Shown piece after piece: positions 46,840 to 56,014 of a stretch of 56,284 nt of DNA. The DNA comes from Candidatus Poribacteria bacterium. Its GTDB lineage: Bacteria > Poribacteria > WGA-4E > WGA-3G. Numbering within the stretch: position 1 is the stretch's first letter; each line of letters opens with the position of its first letter. Where the stretch lies: assembly GCA_026710795.1 (NCBI GenBank), contig JAPOQK010000052.1, positions 1 to 56,284 on the forward strand, read 5' to 3'. The notes beneath the pieces are model-generated. The model ran no database searches, was not told the origin of the DNA, and was given only the letters and a program-made list of their open reading frames with translations. The position numbers were made by a program, and so were the translations under genes.

Positions 46840-47637
46840 ATGGTTGAACTTACAAAAGATGACATTCTATTTTTTAAAGAAAATGGTTATTTGATTAAAC
46901 GTAATGTGCTAAACCCTGAACTTTTGGAACGTGCAAGAGCAAAGTTGTGGGAAGGAGCACCTGAGGGTAGACTACGTGAGGATCCTGACACCTGGGTTGG
47001 TCCTTTCAAACCAGAAGAGGAAAATGAAGATAATTCCAATCGGAGAAAGGGATTCCGTTGGAACTATCGCGAACCCGGCGGTGAAGACTGGATGGTTAGA
47101 CTACTTGCTACCGATACGAATGTATGGCACATGGCAGAGCAATTCTTAGGTAAAGGTAATTTAGTTGTACCTGCACGCGTGCGTGGTATATATTGCACCC
47201 TTCCCTATGGGGATGTCCCGAAAAAGTCAATCGGTTGTCATGTAGACGCACACCCCTTTCATCTCGGTGTCGTTGGTTATATTGACGATGTGCCATCAGA
47301 AGGGGGTGGATTTACAGTCTGGCCTGGAAGCCACAAAACCTTTTATTACGATTACAAATCACAATATAAGAACGAACCAACCCCGCAATACGATGTTGAT
47401 CGAGAACGTATCAGTAGAGAATCTGGTGTTGATTGTTATGGGAATGCAGGTGACATTGTCTTTTGGCATCATCGGATAGGACATGCAGCGGGTCATAACT
47501 ACTCTCGTCAGATTCGTCAGGCTGTCTTATATGATTTCAGAAAGACGGAATTATCGGAAACTCAAGAGGAACCACCAAATGAAGATATGTGGCGGGATTG
47601 GCCTGGTATTAAGGCATTAGAGGAAACTGAGACTTAG
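46840..47637 (+). CDS. Phytanoyl-CoA dioxygenase (PhyH) family protein
   Basis: 265 aa. Iron ligands HxD in GCHVDAHPF and distal His in HRIGHAAGHN; FTVWPGSHKTF and YGNAGDIVFWHH complete the core. It is divergent from the 16623 gene, with VELTKDDILFFKENGYLI at the start. Substrate unknown. The ATG has a perfect AAGGAGG. Confidence 0.88.
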   Translation: MVELTKDDILFFKENGYLIKRNVLNPELLERARAKLWEGAPEGRLREDPDTWVGPFKPEEENEDNSNRRKGFRWNYREPGGEDWMVRLLATDTNVWHMAEQFLGKGNLVVPARVRGIYCTLPYGDVPKKSIGCHVDAHPFHLGVVGYIDDVPSEGGGFTVWPGSHKTFYYDYKSQYKNEPTPQYDVDRERISRESGVDCYGNAGDIVFWHHRIGHAAGHNYSRQIRQAVLYDFRKTELSETQEEPPNEDMWRDWPGIKALEETET

Positions 47638-47653
47638 TTAAACATTGATGTAA

Positions 47654-47774
47654 ATTACATACGAGCGTAGGTCGCGACTGGGTAATCAAGAGGTCAAGAA
47701 ATCAACGGTATGAATGCCGTTGGCAGAATACGTGTATGGTATTTGTTGGTCGCGACCAGTAGGTCGCTCTTACA
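47654..47774. repeat. Palindrome-rich intergenic repeat
   Basis: gtcgcgac occurs in two arms (near 47671 and 47750), and outer att-aca and agcg blocks are also complementary. A smaller hairpin caacgg...ccgttg lies between. It joins 304-369 and 41094-41179 as short palindromic intergenic DNA. It lies between convergent genes. Confidence 0.55.
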
Positions 47775-47808
47775 TGTGTAATGTCCTATTTATCAAATTC
47801 ACCATAGT

Positions 47809-48630
47809 TTATCTCAGACCTAATTCATTCAAAGTTCTTGACATCATTTCATAAGCAATTTGTGCTTTTTCCATCCGCATCTGAGGGAAGGTTTCCACAG
47901 ATATGTATTTGTCATATCCGACTTTGCCTAAACTCTCTGCAAATGTTCTGAAATCCAATTCGTCCTCTTCCTCTCCTGGAATAAGGAAAGTACTATACGG
48001 ATACATACCTGTTACGCCCTTTACGTGGCAGTGGGTTGTAAGCGGTCCTAACCTTTCTGTCACTTCCGCTATATCCTCACCTAAATGATAGAAATTTGTT
48101 ATATCGTTTAGCACCCTTAATGCCTTCGACCCAACAAGTTCAATTAAATGCGTAACTTTAGGAGATGAATCTATCGTTGTTGCTTCGTGATTATGGATAT
48201 TCATCGTAATCCCAAGTTGCTCAGCGCGGGTGCATATTGGTTTTAGTACATCAACGAGGAGTTTCCATGCAAATGCGTCTCCTTTATCTCCACCATAACC
48301 GGTAAGGAAATTGACTCCGTGTGCATCGAGTGCTACTGCTACATCTTGTAGGAGGGCATAATGATCAATTGCCTTCTGTTTGTCCTCTAATGCCAGATGA
48401 TACAGACCTTTACCAGTAAATGGATTGATTACCGAAACTTTTAATCCGTGGTCTGTTATCTTTGATTTTACATCTTTTAGTAGTGTATGTGATATTTCAC
48501 CTGAGGGGATGTGTGCATCAGGTCCGCACATCATTTCAACGGCATCGTAACCCACATCTGAGAGAATTGATATAACTTCATTTAAAGGTAGGTCTTTCAT
48601 CCCACCTGCATGATATGAGATTCCGATCAT
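47809..48630 (-). CDS. Sugar phosphate isomerase/epimerase-like TIM barrel
   Basis: 273 aa. AP-endonuclease-2 fold: MIGISYHAGGMKDLPLNEVI, NIHNHEATTIDSSP, LNDITNFYHLGED, HCHVKG, and ISVETFPQ. The His, Asp and Glu positions could bind a metal as in inosose dehydratases and hydroxypyruvate isomerases. Substrate unknown. The ATG fits the family's usual beginning. Confidence 0.88.
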   Translation of the reverse strand: MIGISYHAGGMKDLPLNEVISILSDVGYDAVEMMCGPDAHIPSGEISHTLLKDVKSKITDHGLKVSVINPFTGKGLYHLALEDKQKAIDHYALLQDVAVALDAHGVNFLTGYGGDKGDAFAWKLLVDVLKPICTRAEQLGITMNIHNHEATTIDSSPKVTHLIELVGSKALRVLNDITNFYHLGEDIAEVTERLGPLTTHCHVKGVTGMYPYSTFLIPGEEEDELDFRTFAESLGKVGYDKYISVETFPQMRMEKAQIAYEMMSRTLNELGLR

Positions 48631-48885
48631 AGGATTCCTTTCTTAATTGAATGTCTAAATGACACTAATACAATTGCTAAATACTTACTTTTTATTTAGT
48701 AATCAATAAGTCATGACTAATATGCTTCTATCTGCTATACTTCACCGTATAAACCCAAACTTAATTGGGTAATATTGACTTGCTCTTTCTCATCTTCTGA
48801 TTGTCATATTAGCAGAAGTTTCAGATGCAGGCAATGAACTTATATGCTAATAATTCATTTTCTACATATTCAGGATTAAACCGTT

Positions 48886-50715
48886 GTGAATACGAAATAT
48901 ACAATAATCCCAAACGATTATCTGCTACAATATCCAGATCGATATAATACCTCACATAAATCTGAATTAGAAAAACTTGCTCATAGTGGTAAGAAGACGT
49001 GGATTCAATTTGATTCAACCATAATTCAGACCCGTTACAGACTGAGAACCGTAGAGTTCAATTTCCAACCATCAGATACACCTGTATCGATCCAGAATAT
49101 CTTACGTAACTCATTATCTACTTATGAATTAGAATGTGGAGAGGATCCATTTTGTCAGTTGTATCTTGTTGCACAACCCAATGCCAATAGACAATTCTAT
49201 AATATCACAAGATACATACAACGATGTGTAGCAGGAGATGAATCTGTAGCAGAACGTTTACTTGGGAGGACTGTCTTATTATTCTACCAATCTGATGAGT
49301 ATTCGTATGATTTACTCAATGCTTCAGGTGTTAACACATTCATACAAGATTATCTCATAAGTTATGTTGAAACTTATGGAACTGATGCATTACTCGGCTT
49401 TTCTTTTCATATACCACGTTTTTTGTCCGTTTTTGATGCAGATAGCACATCAATTCCGTGGAGTAACACCTTGTTGAATCAAATTCAGGAAGAGAAATTC
49501 ATGGATGCTCAAGGTTTATCTGAGAATACGCGATGGAGTTACTTACCATTTCTATTTTATGATAGGTATAATTCTGCTGTGATAAGGAGCGTATTCTGGC
49601 AGGAATTGTCATCACACTATGCGCGCTGTTTCCTTGGTGAGATAAGTAATTTCTGTCATCAATATGGTTTAAAATCTGCTGTTTCAATACGAGAAAGTGC
49701 CAAATCATTAGAGTATGAATTGGGGGTTTTATTGCATCAGGTAGATTGTCCTATACTTATCTCCGAAGAATCGGATACAACGCGCAGATTTGTTGTAGCA
49801 AAATCAGTTTGTAGAAACGCACAGGATGTAGGAATATTGAGGAAAGAGTCACACACATTGAATGATATATGTCACGATGCTGTCAAAGGATTTAATAGGT
49901 GGATATCAAACAGGATGATTAAACCGCATGTTAATACCTCACACTCACATATAGAGGAATTATTACAGGTAGGACATCCGAAACGACTAATTCTAATGTT
50001 GTCTCCAATGCAGAGTCTTTGGATGAAACCAGATGAGAAACAGTGGAATAGCATAACGAAAGTTTGGGGGTGGTTGTGTCAGACTGTGTGGGAAATGGGT
50101 TATGATTTTAATATTGTACCAGAAGTGCAACTAAATGATGCTACAGTAGATAAGAATGCAGGGACAATTTGCCTATATGGTGAAAACTATGGTCTTGTAT
50201 TGATTCCAAGTTGTCTGTCACTTCATGAAACTACAGTTGAGTGTTTATCTGACTTGACAAAAGTAAAGGGCAGAATAATCGTGAACGCACCTGTTCCGTA
50301 TCTGCTGAATGGAAAAATCGGACTTGAACCGTATCTCTTGGAAAGACTAATTTATAGTCGTAGGACGACTATATTAGATGGTCCAGAAAGGGAACGGGAA
50401 GCCGAAATAAGAATGTTGCTCAGAAAGTGGGTAACCTCAGTTATTTCCGTGTATGTTGGACAGGAGAGACATCTATCTGAATCTGTAAAAGTTCATTACA
50501 GAGTGCATGGAAACTCACAAATCTTTTTTCTATACAATACGACAAACCAACCTATTGACACCTTAGTTGAAATAACAGGGGATGTTGAACAAATAGAGGA
50601 ACATATTTTAGAGACAGGAAAACAGAAAACCGTTGAGTTATGGCATGCAAATGGGAAAACATATCTGAATTGTATGTTTAAAGCAAAACAAGGGAGGTTA
50701 TTCTATGTTGTCTAA
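48886..50715 (+). CDS. Glycosyl-hydrolase-like protein (GH106-like, diverged)
   Basis: 609 aa, no signal peptide. The core pattern IPWSNTLLNQIQEE, RSVFWQELSSHYARCFLGEI and FCHQYGLKS matches the TIM barrel of rhamnosidase-like GH106 and related proteins; RLILMLSPMQSLWMKP, VPEVQLNDATV and YGLVLIPSCLSL fit the following glutamine-amidotransferase-like region. The usual acidic catalytic residues after the barrel strand are not evident, so it may be inactive or have another role. The GTG start has only a weak AGG signal. It stands alone between divergent neighbours. Confidence 0.6.
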   Translation: MNTKYTIIPNDYLLQYPDRYNTSHKSELEKLAHSGKKTWIQFDSTIIQTRYRLRTVEFNFQPSDTPVSIQNILRNSLSTYELECGEDPFCQLYLVAQPNANRQFYNITRYIQRCVAGDESVAERLLGRTVLLFYQSDEYSYDLLNASGVNTFIQDYLISYVETYGTDALLGFSFHIPRFLSVFDADSTSIPWSNTLLNQIQEEKFMDAQGLSENTRWSYLPFLFYDRYNSAVIRSVFWQELSSHYARCFLGEISNFCHQYGLKSAVSIRESAKSLEYELGVLLHQVDCPILISEESDTTRRFVVAKSVCRNAQDVGILRKESHTLNDICHDAVKGFNRWISNRMIKPHVNTSHSHIEELLQVGHPKRLILMLSPMQSLWMKPDEKQWNSITKVWGWLCQTVWEMGYDFNIVPEVQLNDATVDKNAGTICLYGENYGLVLIPSCLSLHETTVECLSDLTKVKGRIIVNAPVPYLLNGKIGLEPYLLERLIYSRRTTILDGPEREREAEIRMLLRKWVTSVISVYVGQERHLSESVKVHYRVHGNSQIFFLYNTTNQPIDTLVEITGDVEQIEEHILETGKQKTVELWHANGKTYLNCMFKAKQGRLFYVV

Positions 50716-50793
50716 TATTCACAGATTGTTTGAAACTATTGTGTAAATGATGTGTATAACAAATTCTACTGATGGCAACTGTGCGGTGTAACA

Positions 50794-52011
50794 TTAGTCT
50801 CGAGTTAGGTAAATAATGAGATTTGTTGCAGCAATGATGGTTGAGACAGCAGTACTTACTATTCCCCAATTAATCAGAAACTTTTTGTGGACTTCCATGA
50901 TGTCTCCAGGAAAAAGTAAAGTTGAATCTATACCAGGTTTGAATCTATGTACAATCGTTGTTCCATCAGTTCTATGGATATGAACTTTATCTCTGTTTGC
51001 TTCATTTTCAAAACCTCCCGCTAATGCAATTGCCTTTTGTAAGGTTAAAGGACCACGAACACGATGTGCCCCTGGAGTGCGAACATAACCCGTGACATAG
51101 ATGGGTTCAACTTTGAAGGCATTAGGAACAAAAAGCACTTCTCCATCGGTTAATGAGATTGTTTCTCGATTCTTATCAACTGATTTCCAAAATTGTTCAG
51201 TTACACTTAACTCAGTAAGCGTGCCATCACTATTGACCTTCACAAGTGCCGTCATATCAGCTTCTTGCGTAAACCCTCCTGCTCTTGCTAATGCATCTGC
51301 TACGCTAATCTTATTACTAACAAAAAGTTTTCCGGGTGTCTTTACTTCACCTTGTACTTCAATCACGCTGAGTTGTTGGACATACACTAAGTCGTTGATA
51401 TATACACGGATATTACGGGAAGTTTGGTTTGTTGACAGGTCAAAAAGATCAACCTTTACTGTCGCATCTCCTGATTCATCACTCATTTTGTTCGGTTTTG
51501 AATCATTATCCGTATGCGTAATTGTATTAAATCGGATTAGTTGGACCTGTTTTACATCTGCAGTTTCAGACATACCACCTGCAAGTGTGATTGCACGATA
51601 TAAATCAATGTCAGATTCTGGTGAAATAACATAGCGACCAGGTGTTTTTACTGCACCTCCAACATAAATTGCATTTTCCTGTGAAACCAGAGATACCATG
51701 ATTACAGGATTACTGACAAGTTCTTCCTTCAACAAAAAATCACTAATAACAGTATTTATTTCTTCAGTTGTCATTCCTGCGACCTGCAAATCACCACCGA
51801 AGTAACTTATCCTGCCATCATCACGCACCTGAACTGACTGGTTATATTCAGGTTGTCCAATCACTGCAATTAGAAGATTATCCCCATTTCTAATGCGGTA
51901 AACATCACCGAATAATGTTACGGTTTTTAACATCAATAGTAAAACAGTGATAGCCTGCAAGTGACGCGAAGTTCTGCGGATAACTTGCAAGCTACAAATA
52001 AAAAAGTTCAT
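50794..52011 (-). CDS. Polysaccharide export protein (Poly_export/SLBB)
   Basis: About 405 aa from ATG 52011. Hydrophobic start (LLLMLKTVTLFG), Poly_export domain (DVYRIRNGDNLLIAVIGQPEY, VRDDGRISYFGGD) and three SLBB modules (AIYVGGAVKTPGRYVI, VIEVQGEVKTPGKLFV, PIYVTGYVRTPGAHRV), then a C-terminal helix (INWGIVSTAVSTIIAATNLI). This fits a Wza-type outer-membrane export component, but no synthesis genes lie nearby. Confidence 0.88.
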   Translation of the reverse strand: MNFFICSLQVIRRTSRHLQAITVLLLMLKTVTLFGDVYRIRNGDNLLIAVIGQPEYNQSVQVRDDGRISYFGGDLQVAGMTTEEINTVISDFLLKEELVSNPVIMVSLVSQENAIYVGGAVKTPGRYVISPESDIDLYRAITLAGGMSETADVKQVQLIRFNTITHTDNDSKPNKMSDESGDATVKVDLFDLSTNQTSRNIRVYINDLVYVQQLSVIEVQGEVKTPGKLFVSNKISVADALARAGGFTQEADMTALVKVNSDGTLTELSVTEQFWKSVDKNRETISLTDGEVLFVPNAFKVEPIYVTGYVRTPGAHRVRGPLTLQKAIALAGGFENEANRDKVHIHRTDGTTIVHRFKPGIDSTLLFPGDIMEVHKKFLINWGIVSTAVSTIIAATNLIIYLTRD

Positions 52012-52088
52012 AATGAAATCTGTATATGGTCTTGTTTGTATCAATATTGTATATCTAAAACAGAAAAGAATATTTGTGATATTCCTGG

Positions 52089-52289
52089 TCAATAAGCATC
52101 AAAAAGCGGAAGTTGTTCCTTATTCGTAGTAAGATTCTTACGAGCACCAATTTGCCTGCTTGGAGACTTACGCCAATATGCTTTGACTTGTGTGCCATTA
52201 CCACGTCCGTATCCATTAACAAAGATTTTTCCACTTGTATCAATATGTGTCTTCGTTTCTTTAAATAGGTAGAGTTGCTTCGCCCTCAT
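52089..52289 (-). CDS. Small basic protein
   Basis: 66 aa: starts MRAKQLYLFKETKTH and ends NKEQLPLFDAY. The ATG has AAGGT at 9-nt spacing and lies 18 nt after the zinc-ribbon gene stop. The repeated LYLF and LPLF ends look like short interaction motifs. No family recognised; overlapping frames seem less likely. Confidence 0.5.
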   Translation of the reverse strand: MRAKQLYLFKETKTHIDTSGKIFVNGYGRGNGTQVKAYWRKSPSRQIGARKNLTTNKEQLPLFDAY

Positions 52290-52307
52290 GGCATTCTACC
52301 TTAAGTT

Positions 52308-52655
52308 TCATTCTTGATTCAGCGAATCGAAATATGCTTTTATGCATTCCTGAGCATGGGTAACACTATAGGTAGGAACGAGAATATCACCCCATTCGGA
52401 TTTTGCTGCATTCCCTTTTATTCCACCGCTGAGTGGCATCTCGTTTGAGCGTAGATAGACTTCAATTCCTTCATCCTTTAACACATTCGTGAGGATATGT
52501 GCAGCTACCTCATTTGACACTGACCTAACTACGATCCAATCAACAGATTCTAATCCCTGTGCGGGTGCTAATGCAGGTAGAAGATCTTCGTTACATTTCG
52601 AACATGTCAATGTATTTTGCTTATATTCTGTGTTGCATTCTGGACAAAACGGCAT
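52308..52655 (-). CDS. Zinc-ribbon plus DUF2007-like protein
   Basis: 115 aa. Two CxxC pairs (CPEC, CSKC) form a zinc ribbon at residues 4-23. DWIVVRSVSNEVAAHILTNVLKDEGIEVYLRSNE and VPTYSVTHAQECIKAYF fit the DUF2007 signal-transducing fold. ATG 52655 follows GGAGGG. The small basic gene follows after 18 nt. Confidence 0.8.
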   Translation of the reverse strand: MPFCPECNTEYKQNTLTCSKCNEDLLPALAPAQGLESVDWIVVRSVSNEVAAHILTNVLKDEGIEVYLRSNEMPLSGGIKGNAAKSEWGDILVPTYSVTHAQECIKAYFDSLNQE

Positions 52656-52768
52656 GGTCATTCCCTCCTCATTCGTTGTGTTATTCATTCATGATACCAC
52701 ATGCAATAGTTTAAAACAAGAGTGACGAAAAATCCGGATGTGCAAAGTTATCGGCACGTATTTTCTGC

Positions 52769-52920
52769 CAGAATCACAAAAAGCTTAGAGAACACAGAAC
52801 ACACAGAAATGGACTACGGTTTTACAAAGTTGTTTTCAAAGGGTTAGTATTTGTATAGGATAGGGTATTCCTTGGTCTACAATGTTCTCTGTGCCCTCTG
52901 TGGTTCTGACAAATATTAGT
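52769..52920. repeat. acacag-rich inverted intergenic repeat
   Basis: Near 52792-52810 lies agaacacagaacacacagaa, and near 52883-52910 a complementary ttctctgtg...ctgtggttctg. This is a common type of environmental-genome repeat. Outside it and the 52947-53070 element, 52689-53198 has no supported gene. Confidence 0.5.
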
Positions 52921-52946
52921 GTCAATTGGCTGGTGTAAAATGTAAA

Positions 52947-53070
52947 ACTTTAGAGTTTTTAGAGTCAATCGTAATTTTTCCAATTTTTGAATTATGCTAT
53001 AAACCCTTGTAATAAGTGGGTCTACGGCTTATTTATGATAATAATAGTCAGGATTGACTCTAAAACTTTT
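52947..53070 (-). repeat. 124-bp dispersed inverted-end repeat, copy B
   Basis: Reverse-orientation copy of 16149-16272, of identical length, with the same end sequences (actttagagtttttagag... and ...gactctaaaactttt). Interiors differ except for the shared core. Confidence 0.75.
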
Positions 53071-53198
53071 GCTGTAGGACGTTAGGTTAGTGAATTAGGA
53101 TTTAATATCATAACAACAACAATTTGTGTGTAAATTGAGCATGGAAATCCATTCAAAAAAAATTCGATTCGAGATAATAAAATGTCCATGGGGAATGA

Positions 53199-54014
53199 CT
53201 AAGGAAATTGCCAAAGTTGTAGAGCAGTTTTACCTAAAACCCATTCTCTATCTTCTTGTGTGAAGAAATCCATTTCATCACGGACGACTGACAACGTTTG
53301 TGCATAAGTAGCGCGGCTTAAGCAGACGGGCCAATCCGTTCCCCACATAATTCGGTTTCCACCAAAGGTATGATATACTTTCTTAACCTGTTCGTGTGTG
53401 TCTGTCCAAGGATAATCTTCTTTAGAAATTGACCATGTGTGGCTTATTTTCACGTAGACACGGGGAAAACGAGCAAGGTCTAACAATAACTGTAGTTTTT
53501 CTGGTTCGTCGGGAGAGCAGTCCGCCATGTGGTCTATTACAACATTGAGGTCGGGATGTTCTTCCAACAGTGGTATGAGATCGACTAATCTTTCCGATCT
53601 GGTGAGAATAAGCATTGGAACACCGAATGATTCTGCCCGACTAAAAATAGGCGGCATCAATGGTCCTTTGAACCAATCTCCATCAGCACCGACAGATGGA
53701 CTCAACCGCACACCGTGAAATCCGTGTTCTTCTGTCCAGTGACTGAGATGATCCGATGCATCTGGGTCCTCAGGATTAATACGGCAAACCCCCATAAACT
53801 TATCGGGATAACGTTTCATGGCATCAGCTGCATAACTATTATCCCATAGGTAATGGATAACCTGAACTAATACGGTTTTTTCAACACCGTTTTCCTCCAT
53901 TAATTCCAGTAACATTTCGGGTGTTGCATCATCTTTTGGTTGATTTCTTTCCCTTGCATACGGAAAGCGCGGGTCATTTTTCCATACGTGAACATGTGGA
54001 TCAATTATTCTCAT
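53199..54014 (-). CDS. Amidohydrolase-2 family metal-dependent hydrolase
   Basis: 271 aa, TIM barrel. H-x-H (IIDPHVHVWKND), then LNVVIDHMADC and the late Asp in IMWGTDWPVC fit the amidohydrolase-2 metal site. Members are lactonases or decarboxylases. It starts 2 nt after the flippase-like gene stop, so they are an operon. Confidence 0.9.
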   Translation of the reverse strand: MRIIDPHVHVWKNDPRFPYARERNQPKDDATPEMLLELMEENGVEKTVLVQVIHYLWDNSYAADAMKRYPDKFMGVCRINPEDPDASDHLSHWTEEHGFHGVRLSPSVGADGDWFKGPLMPPIFSRAESFGVPMLILTRSERLVDLIPLLEEHPDLNVVIDHMADCSPDEPEKLQLLLDLARFPRVYVKISHTWSISKEDYPWTDTHEQVKKVYHTFGGNRIMWGTDWPVCLSRATYAQTLSVVRDEMDFFTQEDREWVLGKTALQLWQFP

Positions 54015-54015
54015 A

Positions 54016-55029
54016 TTATTCCTCCTTTGGTTTTTTGAAGAAACCGAATATACCTAATGGTAGACAGTATAGCAGAATAAGAAGGTGAAGACTAATACCA
54101 GTTGCTACGGCTATATCAAAGGATGTGCCAAATAATTTTAATAACCCTGCAAAAGGGAATTCGGTTGTTCCGAAATTTGCAATTGATTGAATGGGTAAGA
54201 GATTGAATCCGTTGGTGAATGCAAGTGCAAAAAGCACTTCAATCAAAGGAATGTCAACACCCATTTCTGTTACAAGATAACATTGAAATCCAAAACGAAT
54301 TATGAGACACAGTAGCGAGTATACCCAAACTTTCAATAGATGTGTATTCAGACGAAACACCGTTAGGTGATTAACGATAGAGATTATATTGTTGACAATC
54401 CAAGTCAGTGGACGTTTTTCCCATCGTAATAGTGGTCTTGCACATTTCATTACTATGGATTTACACAATTCTGGTGCGGTACATGCAAATACCATCACAG
54501 ACATTAGACCTATACCGATCAACAGTGGAATGAGAAAAAGGATTGTCCGCGAAAAATGACTACTCAGTTTATCAAGTAAAGGCATGACTGAAGCTGCCAT
54601 CAATCCAACCAGCAAGACCAAGTCAATAAGGCTTGCGATCATAAGTGATGCTATACCTTGTGTCACCTCAACATTCTGTCGCCGTTGCATTAGATAGACA
54701 TAAGAGATGTCACCTGTCCGCATTGGTAGGAAGTTGCCCCAAAATGTGTGTAATGCAAGTATGGGGTAGACATGATGTACTCTGGAATCCAAGCGGAGTA
54801 TAGTTCTGAATCTGAGTGTTTTGGCAAGGACAAGTAGACAATAACATATAAATCCAATTGTAATCGCCTTAACTGAGACTCTACTAATCGTTTCAGGTAT
54901 CTTACTTAGTTCTATTTCTCTTAGAAGAAAAAATGAGATAATAATAACTAAGATGGTTGGTAAAACAATTCTTGCAGTTTTCAGAAGTCGCTTTTTATTC
55001 AAAATATCCCTACCGTTGCGACTGTCCAT
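54016..55029 (-). CDS. LPG_synthase_TM/UPF0104-like flippase domain protein
   Basis: 337 aa with about eight hydrophobic helices. Typical family sequence: FRTILRLDSRVHHVYPILALHTFWGNFLPMRTGD and GFNLLPIQSIANFGTTEFPF. Related proteins flip lysyl-phosphatidylglycerol or glycolipids. It overlaps the methyltransferase stop by 20 nt on the same strand. Confidence 0.88.
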   Translation of the reverse strand: MDSRNGRDILNKKRLLKTARIVLPTILVIIISFFLLREIELSKIPETISRVSVKAITIGFICYCLLVLAKTLRFRTILRLDSRVHHVYPILALHTFWGNFLPMRTGDISYVYLMQRRQNVEVTQGIASLMIASLIDLVLLVGLMAASVMPLLDKLSSHFSRTILFLIPLLIGIGLMSVMVFACTAPELCKSIVMKCARPLLRWEKRPLTWIVNNIISIVNHLTVFRLNTHLLKVWVYSLLCLIIRFGFQCYLVTEMGVDIPLIEVLFALAFTNGFNLLPIQSIANFGTTEFPFAGLLKLFGTSFDIAVATGISLHLLILLYCLPLGIFGFFKKPKEE

Positions 55030-55879
55030 CAAATTGTTCCGAATAAACTTTCACAAGATCCCCTTTCCGAAAACCTGGAACAGCAGTGCCACATTCCATT
55101 GCCAAACGTGCATAATCTATCCGATTTAAGCGTGTTAAGATGTCAGAATTGTTTGCTTTTATAAGAATCCACTGCTTATTTCGTTCACACTTTATTGGGT
55201 CTGTTTCCCTGCGGGAATAATCTTGCCATCCTTGACACGGCACGGCAAAATCAAAGGTGTTTTGAAAAACTTTTCGTGCGGCAACGGTATTATTATATTG
55301 CCAAATTTGAAAATCCTGATGCCGAATAGGTAAAGATTTGTGCTGACGCATATCTTGGTGTGGACTGGGTGAACGTGTCCAGATCTGAAATTCTGTATTA
55401 ACTGAATATGTCTTACCAGAATCGAGGACAAAGGCATCTCTCTGAAGTGCTAATTTTGAAATAAAGCGCATACTTTCGTTAAGCTGCTTATGGACGATAT
55501 ATTTTCTAAAGTTGACTGGTACAATAAAGGAGACAATATCCGCCAGAATTGCAGCATGATTAAAGAATGCAATTGCCAATTTCCCACGTTTTCCGAATGG
55601 TGGGTTACCAATTATAGCAGTTTCATTGGGAAGATGAGGTAGGTCAGTAACTGAAAAGAAATCTTTTTTATTGATATTTTCGCACTTAGGGTGAATATCT
55701 ATACCCAGTCTACGTTCTGGCGGTAAATGTTTGTAAAATGCCCCTGTACCAGCAGAAGGTTCCAAGAAAAATAGGTCGCTGACAGTCTTGTTGATGGACG
55801 GCAACGTTTTCAAAAAATATTCCCAACATAATGCTGCTACTTCTGGTTTTGTGTAAAATAGATTTAATGACGTTTCCAC
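55010..55879 (-). CDS. DNA-type (NPPF) adenine methyltransferase
   Basis: 289 aa from GTG 55879, which follows AAGGAAC. SAM motif I is LEPSAGTGAFYKHL and motif IV is IIGNPPFGKRGK, the N6-adenine/N4-cytosine signature, followed by FNHAAILADIVSFIVP. No restriction partner is visible, so it is an orphan or its partner is outside the window. The hairpin-rich DNA just upstream may be a mobile element. Confidence 0.82.
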   Translation of the reverse strand: METSLNLFYTKPEVAALCWEYFLKTLPSINKTVSDLFFLEPSAGTGAFYKHLPPERRLGIDIHPKCENINKKDFFSVTDLPHLPNETAIIGNPPFGKRGKLAIAFFNHAAILADIVSFIVPVNFRKYIVHKQLNESMRFISKLALQRDAFVLDSGKTYSVNTEFQIWTRSPSPHQDMRQHKSLPIRHQDFQIWQYNNTVAARKVFQNTFDFAVPCQGWQDYSRRETDPIKCERNKQWILIKANNSDILTRLNRIDYARLAMECGTAVPGFRKGDLVKVYSEQFDGQSQR

Positions 55880-56014
55880 AATTCCGTTCCTTTGATGACA
55901 TGATGATATAGTACATGTATATTTGCTCTTTGTCAATGAAAATCATGACTATGGACGGAAGTATAAGTGATGCAATGAAAATGGCGAAGCATAATGACTC
56001 CGCCTTATAGTTCA

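Noticed and set aside
52055..52243. 62-aa minus-strand frame overlapping the small basic gene
   Set aside because: The 52089-52289 frame has a better ribosome site and sequence character.
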